DNA of 64,000 nucleotides, taken from Cephalotus follicularis (Eukaryota > Streptophyta > Magnoliopsida > Oxalidales > Cephalotaceae). The stretch is from contig BDDD01000995.1 in assembly GCA_001972305.1 (NCBI GenBank), positions 263,469-327,468 on the forward strand, in the 5' to 3' direction. A model generated the notes under the pieces. The model ran no database searches. It worked only from the letters and a program-made list of their open reading frames with translations, and was not told the DNA's origin. Below are positions 1 through 10,434 of the stretch, in pieces; position 1 is the stretch's first letter; each line of letters begins with the position of its first letter. Both the position numbers and the translations under genes were made by a program.

Positions 1-1453
1 ATATTAAACAATTTAAATTTTTCTAGAGTAAAAAGGAGTTGGGTTCCCAAAGGAACCATTTTGACTAACCCCAAAGGACCCAAGGTTTGTTGGGGAAAAA
101 GACTCATGTAAAGTGATAGATATAAACAATGATCAAATAAAATTTATAGGACATAGACATGGGAATGTGTATGTGGTAGATATAGATGACTTAAATAAGA
201 TTAAATGTTTAGTATCTATAAATGAAGATAGTTGGCTATGGCATAGAGGATTAGGTCATGTAGGTATGTCAACCATATCAAAGCTTTTAAAACATGAATT
301 AGTTAAAGGACTCCCTAAAATTAACTTTGAAAAAGATAATGTTTGTGAAGCATGTCAATACGGAAAACAAACTAGAGCTTCTTTCAAAAGCAAAGACATT
401 GTATCAACAACTAGGCCATTGTAACTTTTGCATATAGATTTGTTTGGTCCTATAGATATTAGAAGTGTAGGTGATAAGTCTTATGCCATGGTCATAGTAG
501 ACGATTATTCGAGATATACATGGACTATTTTCCTAGCCCATAAAAATGATTCTGTCAAAGAATTTTCAAATATTTGCAAAATTGTTCAAAATGAAAAGGA
601 TACTTCTATTTCTAAAATTAGAAGTGATCATGGAAAAGAGTTTGAAAATCATTTATTTGAAAATTTTTGTAATGAAAATGGTTTTATACATGAGTTCTCC
701 ACTCCTAGAACACCTCAACAAAATGGGGTCGTTGAAAGGAAAAATAGAACGTTACAAGAAATGTGTAGAACACTTTTAAACGAAAATAATTTACCAAAAT
801 ACTTTTGGGCGGAAGCAATAAATACTTCTCGTTATATCTTAAATCGCATATCAATAATGTCAATTCTCAAAAAGACTCCATATGAATTATGGAGGGGGAG
901 AAAGCCAAAAATTAGTTACTTTCACACCTTCGGATGCAAATGCTTCATCCACAATAATGGAAAAGAGCATCATGGGAAATTCGACTCCAAAGTCGATGAA
1001 GGTATTTTTCTTGGTTATTCTTCTAGTAGTAGGGCTTATAGATGCTTCAATAAAAGAACTTTACTAGTTCAAGAATCAATACATATTATATTTGATGAAA
1101 CTAACCCTAAACTTCCAAAAGAAGTTATTGATGATGATTGTGTAGATTTTATTGAAACTGGAGTTAACAAGCTAAATCTAGATGAAACCAAAAAGGAGGA
1201 ATCCACTATAGAAGAGACACCTCAAGAAAGCTATCAAGAAGCTCTCCACGACAAAACCGTGAAGGTGGTAAGAGGACACCCTCATGATGCAATAATAGGT
1301 AATTCTAGATTAGGAGTATCTACTAGATCTAGTGTTAATCATAATTATATTGCATTCTTGTCACAAATAGAACCTAAAAATATAAATGAGGCTGAAAAAG
1401 ACGAAAATTGGATTAATGCTATGCAAGAGGAATTAAATCAATTCGAAATAAAT
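1..1453 (+). pseudogene. Ty1/copia element C: Gag tail, GAG-pre-integrase and integrase (interrupted)
   Basis: This is the left visible part of the polyprotein of a SIRE/Maximus-like copia element. Bases 35-95 encode the Gag end (WVPKGTILTNPKGPK), which matches the Gag end of element D. A frameshift follows near base 85. Bases 101-421 encode a GAG-pre-integrase domain (WLWHRGLGHVG, then CEACQYGK). An in-frame TAA at 422-424 separates it from the integrase core at 425-1453. The core keeps D in LHIDLFGP, D in SDHGKEFEN and E in GVVERKNRTL, with the last two 35 residues apart as in a DD35E integrase. No aspartic protease lies between Gag and GAG-pre-integrase, so that region appears deleted. The frame is cut at 1453 by gypsy A and resumes at 13241 with the first residues of RT. 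Confidence 0.9.
1449..1453 (+). repeat. Target-site duplication of gypsy A, left copy
   Basis: TAAAT stands directly before the TGTAATACCC start of the LTR. The right copy at 13236-13240 reads GAAAT, one mismatch. Removing A plus one copy restores the copia frame across the insertion. Confidence 0.75.
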
Positions 1454-4262
1454 TGTAATACCCTGCTTGCCTGAATGTATTTTTCTTACGGGTTTTATCT
1501 GTTTCGTTTAAGTATTTGTCTGTTTAATGTTGGGTTTATGTTTTTGGGCTGACTGATACCAGCCTTAATTTTGGGTATGTTGGAATGGATATTTTGTTTG
1601 GTATATTTAGTCATATTATTATTATTATTACTATAAACTAATTTAAAAATACATAATTATCATATTATATTTAAAATTGATTTTATTTAATTTGTATTTT
1701 AAAAAATTACTTTTAAAACAAAATCTTCTATTTTATTTCTTTCCTTCTCCCTCTCAAACTCTCTCTCCCGTATCCCACTCTCTCCAATCTCCTTCTCCCT
1801 CACAACTCTATCTCTTTCCTTCTTTTCTCCCTGAAAATTTGCCCTTTTTCCTTATCAAGCAGATTGGTTTTTCCTTTTCTTTCTATCCTTTCCCGTTTGG
1901 TCTCTTTTGCTATATATGTATGTCAAAGCCATTGTGGCAGCCATGTCTCTTTGTTTGTGGTTGCTGTCAAATCTGCCATTGGAGAATCATTGTGTTTTTG
2001 GTGTTGTTGCTTCATCAATCAGGTTAGTTTCTTAATGGTGTCAATGTAGGAATCGTTTTTGCAATGTTTGGTATAGTTGACAGGCTTGAACTCTTGATAT
2101 CTTCCTCCCGTTTTTCTTTTTGTTCAGCCACTGTGTCCTCCGAATTGGTGTTTCTGCAACTATTGTGACATCCAACATGTTGGTTTCCTATGTTGATTAT
2201 GTCTTAGTGATTGGTCTTGGATTGTTGCCATCAAATTTTTGTACATTGGTTGCTAGAGAAGGAGTAGTTTTGATTTCTACCTTCCTGTTTTCTGTCAAAA
2301 ATAATTCTGTGTTAGCAGCAATCTGTAGACACCTAGGACATGTTATGTAATCTCGTTTTGATGCATGTGATCATCATAAATGGACAGAATTGGAAGTATG
2401 CAATTGTATGTTATGGTTTAATGTCCCTGTCACATTGAAATAATTTTCTATCAACATGTCTCTGTCGAATTCTCTGTCATAACATCATTTTACATGCCAT
2501 ATAAAGTTGTTTTGCATGTTGGTAATCTTCTGGTATCGAAAAATCTGAGTCTTGGCTGCTAAATTGCACAAAATCGCACAAAACTGCTGTTCTGTCACCA
2601 AGAACAATCGACTACCCATATGAACAGTCGGGTGTCTAGATTAAGTAGTCAACTGTCTTATGCAAACAGTCAACTGCCTTGTGTTGAGTAGTCGACTGGA
2701 CCCCTTATTTAGTCGACTGCTTGCATGTCCTGGTTGAGTAGTCGACTGGCCCTGTTGTGTAGTCGACTGCCACCCCTTGTTAGTCGACTGGATTCTTGAA
2801 ACAGTCGACTGGTTTGTCCTGTAAACTTCTGTTTTCATCTGTTTATTCTTCCGATGATCCGGGTCTGTTGTAAACATCATTATGATTCTTTTTTATGTTC
2901 AAAATGAATTTTAGACCCTTATTTGAACATTGTTATGTTGTTTAGATTATTGTGCTACGTGAGGCAAATTAAGTTTACCGGATATTCGTAAGTTAGCCTG
3001 TGATTGCATAAGATACGGATTTTTGTTCCTTGATAAACTCTTACTGATCCAGTTCAGTTTTGAGAATAAATACAGATTCTTTGTTTTGAAACTGTTTTGT
3101 TGAGATGAATGGATATTTCTTTTTGGACATCTGGTTTATTTAAAATAAATTCAGTTTTATGAATATGTCCTTTTCAGATTATGAATCCGTTATATTTGGA
3201 TTTTGAAATAAGTCAGTTAACATTTTATTGAATATATTTTCTGGCTTAACGAATTCCGCTATGTTATGCTATGCAAATGTCTCTTTATTGTGAAAATAAA
3301 AGAGTTGCATTTTGATTATGAAAGTATATGTTACGTGAAACTATATCGTTTGATAACGATTTATGATTATGTTTTGGGAAAACCGTTCTATGTATTTTAA
3401 ATTGATTTCATGAAATCAAGTTTTTAAAATGGTGAAATACTGCGCTTTTATAACCACCTATGGGGGTACCATAGGCATGTTGTGGGCCTGGCACGGGGGC
3501 ATGACACTTTCCGTAACGGTGTGATTAGTTTACGGCGTCTCTCTGGGATATCCTTGGATAGGATTTGTGATAGAGGCGTATGGATCGATCCTAGTTAAAT
3601 GTTTTTGGGATATGTTTTGGGATATGAGAATTGTATGTGTAGTGTCGTACACTGCAATTCCATTTGGCACTGTGGGTGTCGCAAACTCCTTACTATTATG
3701 TGATTCTGATATGTTATGGGTTTTGGTGCTCAATTATGGAACCTATGCTTTGGAAAGGTATACTTTACGGTTTCAAGTTATGAATTTGGTTTATATGTTT
3801 TGCCATGGGCATTTACAAAGTATGTATAAATTATTTTATTGCTCAGGATTTCTGTTTTAAGGTACTTTTGAAATCTTCTTGCTTTAAAATATTGTTTACT
3901 GTTTTATATTCTATATTCGTACTGAGGTTTGCTCAGCCACGTTTTTGTTTCCATGCGGCAGGTTATCGGGAGCAAATGGGCAATGTGTGATGAGAGTGAC
4001 TCCCATATGTCTGAGGATCATCTAGGAGCTGATCCCTCTGTGTTTATGTGGTCGTAGTAGGACCTGTTCAATAAACAATATGTTAATTTTATTTTATGAT
4101 TTTTGGGATTATGAATAAGTTTCAGTTATGATCAGTTTCAGAATGATTTGGATATGCTTTAAACCATCACGTTTTTAATAAAGATGAACTTTTCTAGTAT
4201 GATATGTTATGTTAAGTTATGTTATGCACCTGTGGCGACTCCCACAGCTCGGGGGTGTTACA
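1454..4262 (+). repeat. 5' LTR of gypsy A
   Basis: The LTR is 2809 bp with TG...CA ends. It matches 10435-13235 along its whole length with scattered substitutions and small indels. It is AT-rich except for a CT-rich stretch near 1735-1870 and the phased TCGA motif array at 2606-2811. Short open frames inside it have no recognisable product. Confidence 0.93.
2606..2811. repeat. Phased palindromic motif array in A 5' LTR
   Basis: There are ten copies of AGTCGACTG or close variants. They start at 2606, 2626, 2647, 2668, 2690, 2711, 2740, 2761, 2782 and 2803, giving steps of 20, 21, 21, 22, 21, 29, 21, 21 and 21 bp. The core CAGTCGACTG is its own reverse complement. The spacers of about 12 bp differ from one another, so this is a motif array and not a simple tandem repeat. 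Confidence 0.9.
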
Positions 4263-4267
4263 GTTTA

Positions 4268-4278
4268 TGGTATCAGAG
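4268..4278 (+). other. Primer binding site of gypsy A
   Basis: TGGTATCAGAG, five bases after the LTR end, is complementary to the 3' end of plant initiator tRNA-Met. This is where minus-strand DNA synthesis would start. Confidence 0.85.
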
Positions 4279-4431
4279 AATAGGATTTGTTCCTTAGAAG
4301 ACCTAACTAGGTTTGACCTGTGAGTTTGGGTAGACTTGGGTTAGGACTGTTATGTTTTGGCCCTTCTAATATGTTTCTGTTTTGATTTTTGTGTTTCAGT
4401 TTGATATCACGTGTTTAGGGTTCCTTCGTAA

Positions 4432-5476
4432 ATGGTACGCACAAGAAACACTCCTCAGAGAACTGCACCAGTTGGGGCTCGAAATGATGTTTGAAACGAG
4501 CCTTCTGTGGAAGAGTTGGTTCGTCAGGTAGTTGCTCAGGAAGTGAATGCAACAACAGAATTGGGAACAAGTTGTTGAAGAGAATGTTCCGGCAGAGGTT
4601 CAGATGGGTATGGAAACTGGGGATAGGCATGGCACACCTACTCATGTTTGGCTTGAGCGGTTTCAGAAATAGAGGCCGCAGTCTTTCAGTTCGGCTGTGA
4701 CTCCTGTAGAAGCCGAACACTGGGTAACCCATATGGAGAAGATCTTTAGTGTATTGAGGTGTGATGATCAGCAGAAGGTAAGGTTGGCGGCTTACAAACT
4801 TGAAGGGGATGCTCAGAAGTGGTGGAATACTCTGAATTTGGCTAAGGGTGAAGGTTATGCAGATGCTCTGATGTGGTCTGAGTTCCGGGATGTCTTCTAT
4901 CAGCAGTATTTCCCCACTGCTGATAAGGAGGCCTATGCTAGAGAGTTCGTCAATACCAGGCAGAAGGATGGAGAAACAGTTTCGGAGTTCTTGGCCCGTT
5001 TCACCAGATTGGCTGGGTTTGCTGGATCCGCGGTTGGGTCAGCATCAGAGCAAGCTGAAAAGTTCAAGTGGAAACTGCATTACCAGTTTCGAGGGAAGCT
5101 GATAAACTCCAAGTTTGCGGATGTAGATGAAGTTGCTAATGCTGCAAAAAACATAGAGCTGGAGAGATTGGACTTACAGGCAGCACGCCAGGAGGGGGAT
5201 AAAAAGTGGTATAGGAGTGAAAAGGATTCTGGACAGCATTGCAAGGGTCAAGGAAGTTCATGGAACAGGGGCAGAGGAGGTAAACAACATAAGAGAAATC
5301 ATAAGCAGAATAAAGATGGTAATCAATAGCGTCAGCAAGGAAATGATCAGAAGAATGCACAGGGAGCTGATGGGGGTAACCCTGATGTTCAGATTGCTAG
5401 ATGCGATGCTTGTGGTAGGTATCATCCAGTCGGTACCTGTTATAAAGTCAGTGGGGCCTGTTTTGTATGTGGACAG
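4432..5476 (+). pseudogene. gag of gypsy A (broken)
   Basis: The likely start is the ATG at 4432 (MVRTRNTPQRT). The first frame meets TGA at 4492. After a frameshift near 4555 the Gag continues in the frame of pol. A TAG at 4670-4672 sits just before the main Gag domain. Bases 4697-5326 encode that domain (HWVTHMEKIF, AQKWWNTL, EFRDVFYQQYFP), followed by a basic, glycine-rich tail. A further TAG at 5327-5329 looks like a mutated glutamine codon. Beyond it the frame stays open through a Cys-rich stretch ([13 protein letters not shown]) into the zinc knuckle at 5459-5500. Gag would form the particle and package RNA. This copy cannot make it without suppression. Confidence 0.88.
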
Positions 5477-8400
5477 ATGGGACACTTTGCGAAGGATTGT
5501 CAGGATCCTCGTGCTAAGGAGAGGAAGGGTAATGGTGCGAATGATGGGCAGCGCAACGTGGGAGGCCGAGTCTTTGCAATTACGACTCATCAGGCAGCTA
5601 ATGCTCCAGGTACGATTTCGGGTTTCATTTCTGTTGGTAACCGTAGAGCTTATGTGTTATATGATACTGGATCGACGCACTCAGTTGTAGCGAGATCTTT
5701 TGTTCGGCATCCTGGAATGCCTTCACAGTTGTTTGATCCAGATTTGGTTCTTTCTACCCCTATGGGGACATCTGTTGTGATATCTGAGTGTTTTTATGCT
5801 TGCCCTATTTTTTTCGATGATCGGATTCGTGATGCGAATCTTTTTCCTATGGATATGTATGATTTCAATGTAATTCTGGGGATGGATTCTTTGGAGCGCC
5901 ATCGGGCTACGATTGATTGTCATGCTTGGAGGATTCTGTTTGGAGAGGTGGATCGACCTGATTTGGTTTATCAGGGTTCACGACCTATGAAAGATGTTAA
6001 GATCATATCTGTTATGAAAGCTCAGAAGTTAGTAGCTAATGGCACTAAAGGGTTTCTGGCGGTTGTTAAGGATGTCTCAAGGGTCGAGCCTCGCCTTCAA
6101 GACTATCCTGTGGTTAGGGAGTTTTCTGATGTGCTTCTGGAGGAGTTACCGGGTTTGCCACCGCAACGGGAAGTGGAGTTTACCATTGAAATCATTCGTG
6201 GGGTGGCACCTATATCTAAAACACCTTATAGGATGGCACCGCTTGAGTTGCAAGAGCTGAAGGAGCAGTTGCAAGAGTTGTTAGATCGGGATTTTATCCG
6301 GCCGAGTGTTTCGCTGTGGGGAGCTCCGGTTTTGTTTGTGAAGAAGAAAGACGGATCTATGAGACTGTGTATTGACTACAGAGAACTGAATCAAATCACT
6401 GTTCGTAATAAATACCCTTTGCCTAGGATTGATGACCTATTTGATCAACTCCAAGGTGCACGGTATTTTTCCAAGATCGATTTAAGGTCCGGATATCATC
6501 AGTTGCGGATAAAAGATAAAGATGTGCCTAAGACCCCTTTTCGTACACGGTATGGGCATTATGAATTTCTGGTGATGCCGTTTGGGCTTACGAATGCACC
6601 GACAGTTTTCATGGCCCTAATGAATCGGGTTTTTCATGAGTTTTTGGATCGGTTTGTGATTGTGTTCATTGATGATATCCTTGTGTATTCGAAATCGAAG
6701 GAAGAACATGAAGATCAACTTCGTATAGTGCTTGGTATTATGAGGAAGAATCAGCTATATGCAAAGTTCTCGAAATGTGAGTTCTGGTTGGAACAGGTGG
6801 CGTTTTTAGGCCATGTGGTTACAGCGAAAGGGATTACTGTGGATCCTGCTAAGGTTGAAGCTATTACTAAATGGCCGAGACGTACTACAGTATCAGAAGT
6901 TAGGAGCTTTTTGGGTTTAGCTGGTTACTATAGGAGGTTCGTGGAAGGCTTCTCCTCCATAGCCTTGCCACTGACTCAGCTTATGAGGAAGGGAGCGATG
7001 TTTGTGTGGAATGATGAACGGGAAGCAAGTTTCGAGAAATTGAAGAACGGTCTTGTGTCTGCACCGATTCTTCGTTTACCATCTGGGTCGGGAGGATATC
7101 AGATTTATAGTGATGCTTCTAAAAAGGGTTTGGGTTGTGTTCTGATGCAGCATGGTCATGTGATAGCATATGCTTCGAGACAGTTGAAGCCTTACGAATT
7201 GAATTACCCTACACATGATCTCGAGTTGGCGGCAGTTGTGTTTGCATTGAAGATTTGGAGGCACTACTTGTATGGACAAATTTGTGACGTCTTTACCGAT
7301 CATAAGAGTCTCAAGTACATATTCACGCAAAAGGAGTTGAATATGCGTCAGAGACGTTGGTTAGAGCTTTTGAAGGATTATGATCTGAATATTCTGTACC
7401 ACCCTGGTAAAGAGAATGTTGTAGCTGATGCTCTGAGTAGGAAGAGTTCTGGGAGTGTGGCAGCTTTGGTTACTCAGTCACATTTGATAGCAGATATGGA
7501 GTGATTGGATTTGAATCTGTTTGTTCGGGGTTCAGATGGATATATGGCGGGCATGAGTATGGAGCCTACCCTTATATCTCCAATTAAGGCAGCTCAGAGT
7601 GATGACGGTGAGCTTTGGGCCTTGGTTCAGAATGTTGGAAAGGGTAAACAGTCAGAGTTCCGTGTGGATGAGCATGGGGTGATCTGGTTGGGTAGTAGGT
7701 TGTGTGTTCCGGCAGATACTTCTATCAGAGATGCTATTTTGTCTGAAGCGCATAGCTCTCCATTCTCTATACATCCGGGTTCTACAAAAATGTACAGAGA
7801 CTTAAAGGAAAATTTCTGGTGGAGCGGAATGAAGAGGGATGTAGCAGAGTTTGTCTGGAAGTGTTTGGTCTGTCAGCAAGTCAAGATCGAACACCAGCGT
7901 GCTAGTGGTTTGTTACAGCCCTTGGAAGTTCCGGTATGGAAATGGGAGAGTATTGCGATGGATTTTGTTACAGGTTTGCCGAGAACTTACAGAAGAAACG
8001 AAGCTATTTGGGTTGTGGTGGATCGGTTGACCAAATCAGCCCATTTCTTGGCAATACGAGAGGACTTCTCTGTGGACTGCTTGGCAGAGGTTTTCCAGCG
8101 GGAGATTGTGAGATTGCATGGGACTCCTGTATCTATTGTTTTGGATAGGGATCCCCGTTTCACTTCACAGTTTTGGAAAGGGTTTCAAAAAGCTTGGGGT
8201 ACTAGGCTAAATTTTAGTACAGCTTTCCATCCACAGACAGATGGGCAGACAGAGAGGACCATTCAGACCTTAGAAGATATGTTGAGGTCTTGTGCTTTGG
8301 AGTGGACTGGGAGCTGGGACGAGTATCTGAGCCTAGTAGAGTTTACCTACAATAACAGTTGGGATGCTAATATTCGTATGGCTCTGGGATGAAGTCAGAG

Positions 8401-8502
8401 AAAGAGTTATTGAGGGACCAGAGCTAGTACGAATCAATACTGAGAAAGTGGCGATCGCAAGGGAGAGGCTGAAGGCAGCTCAATCTCGACAGAAAAGTTA
8501 TG
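5459..8502 (+). pseudogene. pol of gypsy A: zinc knuckle, protease, RT, RNase H, integrase (5' part)
   Basis: The zinc knuckle [14 protein letters not shown] (C-x2-C-x4-H-x4-C) is at 5459-5500. The aspartic protease has [10 protein letters not shown] near 5660. Reverse transcriptase runs from about 6220 ([12 protein letters not shown]) with an intact FIDDILVYS near 6670. RNase H has [15 protein letters not shown] near 7105 and TDHKSLKY near 7300. An in-frame TGA at 7502-7504 separates RNase H from integrase. The integrase keeps its HHCC zinc region (HSSPFSIHPG, CLVCQQVK) and catalytic residues (DRDPRFTS, then QTDGQTERTIQ). Near 8384 about 50 bp are missing compared with B and F, losing the PYE-LYGRKCRSP segment and shifting the frame. 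Pol is then split at 8502 by S and resumes at 9930. Confidence 0.9.
8498..8502 (+). repeat. Target-site duplication of S, left copy
   Basis: TTATG is repeated exactly at 9925-9929 on the other side of S. Pol of A continues directly after the right copy. Confidence 0.8.
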
Positions 8503-8871
8503 TGTTCACTGTTAAAAAGAATGTTTTAAAATTTATAGCCGCAAGTGCACGGATCATGCAGTAACGGGTCGAACACAGGGGAACGTAAACTAGTTGTAAT
8601 TTATCCAACCTAAGCGAAGTATACCAAATTTGAAATAAACTATCAAAAACTACTCCTAATTATGCAAAGTAAAATAAATAAATAAGAACAAGAAATTAAA
8701 ACTTCAATAATTAAAAGCGTTAAATTCAAAATACTAAGAAATAAAGCATGCGATAAATAAAAGTAAAGAGAATAAATAATAAAGAAACGGTTTTAGGGTA
8801 TAGAAACTCACCGTAGATTGTATTGAACAATTCCATTGAGTTGAACGATCATACATTGATAAACAATGAGA

Positions 8872-9027
8872 GCTAGGTCTATACGGAGTGCGGCAGTGAT
8901 GACAAGACGTATGAGTAGACATGCTAGGTCTATACGAAGTACATCAACAGCGGCGGCAAGACGTATGAGTATACATGCTAGGTCTATACGAAGTATGTTC
9001 GTTGCGAGAAATCGTATGAGTAGACTC
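8872..9027 (+). repeat. Three imperfect tandem repeats of 51-54 bp in S
   Basis: Units start at 8872, 8923 and 8977, each opening with GCTAGGTCTATACG. Each has CGTATGAGTA further on. The repeats do not encode a recognisable protein. Confidence 0.8.
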
Positions 9028-9423
9028 TGTTGAATTAAGCACCATTTATTTGCCAACTTTCAGCTTCACCGACAAGATGTTTGTGGATTTTAATCAGACA
9101 GACAAAGTGTGTGCGAAGGCAGAAATATTGAAGAACAAATCAAATATACAAAGATTTTTATTGATGGATTTGAAACAATAACAATCTAGGCTTGTTCTTC
9201 CCTAAAACCTTAAAAAGTTTAGCTACTAGACATTGTAAAAATAAAAACTAAATTGATGAAAGAAAACTAGGGTTCTGCAACCTCTCTACTACTCTACTTA
9301 CTTGTTCTGCCGAAATAACATTGCTTATATACTACAAAGTTGATCAAAAACGGAATAAAAGCAATCCTAGTTACAAAATATGGCAAAAATCTAATCTTTC
9401 TATTTCTGCTGCAGAGGAAGACA

Positions 9424-9715
9424 TCGACTTCTTTTGAAAGGCGTCGACTTCTTTAGGTAAAAATCGCGACTTACTGAGATGCGAGTGAAAGACGTCGACT
9501 TCTATGGATAAAGACGTCGACTTCTTTTACTTCAAAAGTTACAGGTCAAATTGGCATAAAGATGTCGATCCCTTTGATGAAAGACATCGATGTCTTGTTC
9601 ATAGCTCTTTGAAGATTTGTTGCATTGCCCAGAAAAGACATCGACTTTCAAAGAAAGACGTCGACTTCTTTGTTGTTACCCAGAAAAGACATCGATGTTT
9701 ATTGAAAGGCGTCGA
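9424..9715. repeat. Phased TCGA motif array in S
   Basis: RTCGAY cores lie in pairs about 20-22 bp apart: 9424/9444, 9495/9517, 9565/9587, 9641/9661 and 9692/9712. Most sit in AAAGACRTCGAY-type contexts. This is the B/E style of motif, although S shows no other similarity to the B LTR that I can see. Confidence 0.8.
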
Positions 9716-9924
9716 TGCTTTTGGTCTGTTTTCTGCAGAATTTGGCAATTCTTCAATCTTTACACTTTAAGCTCCAATTTTGCACACTTTTGGGTAGTAT
9801 TCTTGCACTTTGGTCTTTTATCTCTTGTATCTGAAAATCAATATAACACAACCAAAGTAGACTATTCCAAGCATAAAAATATAACAAATAGATCATTAAA
9901 AATAACACATTTTTATGCTAAACA

Positions 9925-10381
9925 TTATGAGGACAAACATCGAAAGGATTTGGAGTTCAAAGTGGGTGAACATGTGTTCTTGAAAGTTTCACCTTGGAAA
10001 GGAGTTCAAAGGTTTGGACTGAAGGGAAAGTTGAGTCCTCGGTTTATAGGACCGTTTGAGATTCTGGAGAGGGTTGGCGCAGTTGCGTATCGGTTAGCTT
10101 TGCCCCCACAGTTATCTCATGTTCATGATGTGTTCCATGTGTCCTTATTAAGGGGTTATCAGTATCATCCCCTACACGTGGTCCACTATCCTCTGGACAG
10201 CATTCGGGAGGATCTATCTTATGATGAGGAGGCGGAAGCTATTCTGGATCGACAGGAACGGGTTACGCGTAGCAAGACCGTTCCGTTTGTGAAAGTGTTA
10301 CGGAGGAACCATGCCGAACGTGAGGCTACTTGGGAGATGGAGGAGCACATTCGGGAACGATACCCTCGGTTGTTCGTATAA
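9925..10381 (+). pseudogene. pol of gypsy A, 3' part: integrase C-terminus and chromodomain-like tail
   Basis: After S the frame resumes near 9930 with [17 protein letters not shown], the integrase C-terminal region ([33 protein letters not shown]). The tail has [13 protein letters not shown] and [15 protein letters not shown], the usual form of the Tekay-type chromodomain. It ends at the stop 10379-10381. In the chromovirus family this region is thought to direct integration towards heterochromatin. Frame positions before 9925 that read into this part belong to S and are not a real N-terminus. Confidence 0.87.
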
Positions 10382-10422
10382 GGTATGTGTATGTTAAGAT
10401 TTCGGGATGAAATCTTCTTTTT

Positions 10423-10434
10423 AGGGGGGGTGGA
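10423..10434 (+). other. Polypurine tract of gypsy A
   Basis: A purine run (AGGGGGGGTGGA, with one T) stands directly before the 3' LTR. It is the expected plus-strand primer site. Confidence 0.8.

Larger units (their letters stand above)
8503..9924. mobile_element. Solo LTR S inserted in pol of gypsy A
   Basis: The 1422-bp insertion begins TGTTCACTG and ends GCTAAACA. It is flanked by an exact 5-bp duplication, TTATG at 8498-8502 and 9925-9929. TG...CA ends, a 5-bp duplication and no coding domain are what one LTR leaves after intra-element recombination. Inside are a tandem repeat at 8872-9027 and a phased TCGA motif array at 9424-9715. I do not recognise the family, and the orientation is not settled. 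Confidence 0.8.

Noticed and set aside
2606-2811. CRISPR-like look: short repeats with variable spacers
   Set aside because: The repeat is 9-10 bp, the spacer ~12 bp, and the context is a plant LTR with no cas genes. It is a motif array, not CRISPR.
2641-2880. Open frames with repeated Ser-Thr-Val-Asp or similar residues in LTR arrays (also 11622-11861, 29603-29797, 18162-18362, 24368-24658)
   Set aside because: They are translations of the phased palindromic motif arrays. The peptide repeats follow from the DNA repeats, and no start or domain supports a gene.
9617-9924. N-terminal extension of the integrase tail frame that ends at 10381
   Set aside because: The part before 9925 belongs to solo LTR S. 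The real frame came from 8502 before S inserted.
8503-9924. S as a MITE or other DNA transposon
   Set aside because: TG...CA ends, TGTT/AACA termini, a 5-bp duplication and a 1.4-kb length fit a solo LTR better. There are no long terminal inverted repeats.
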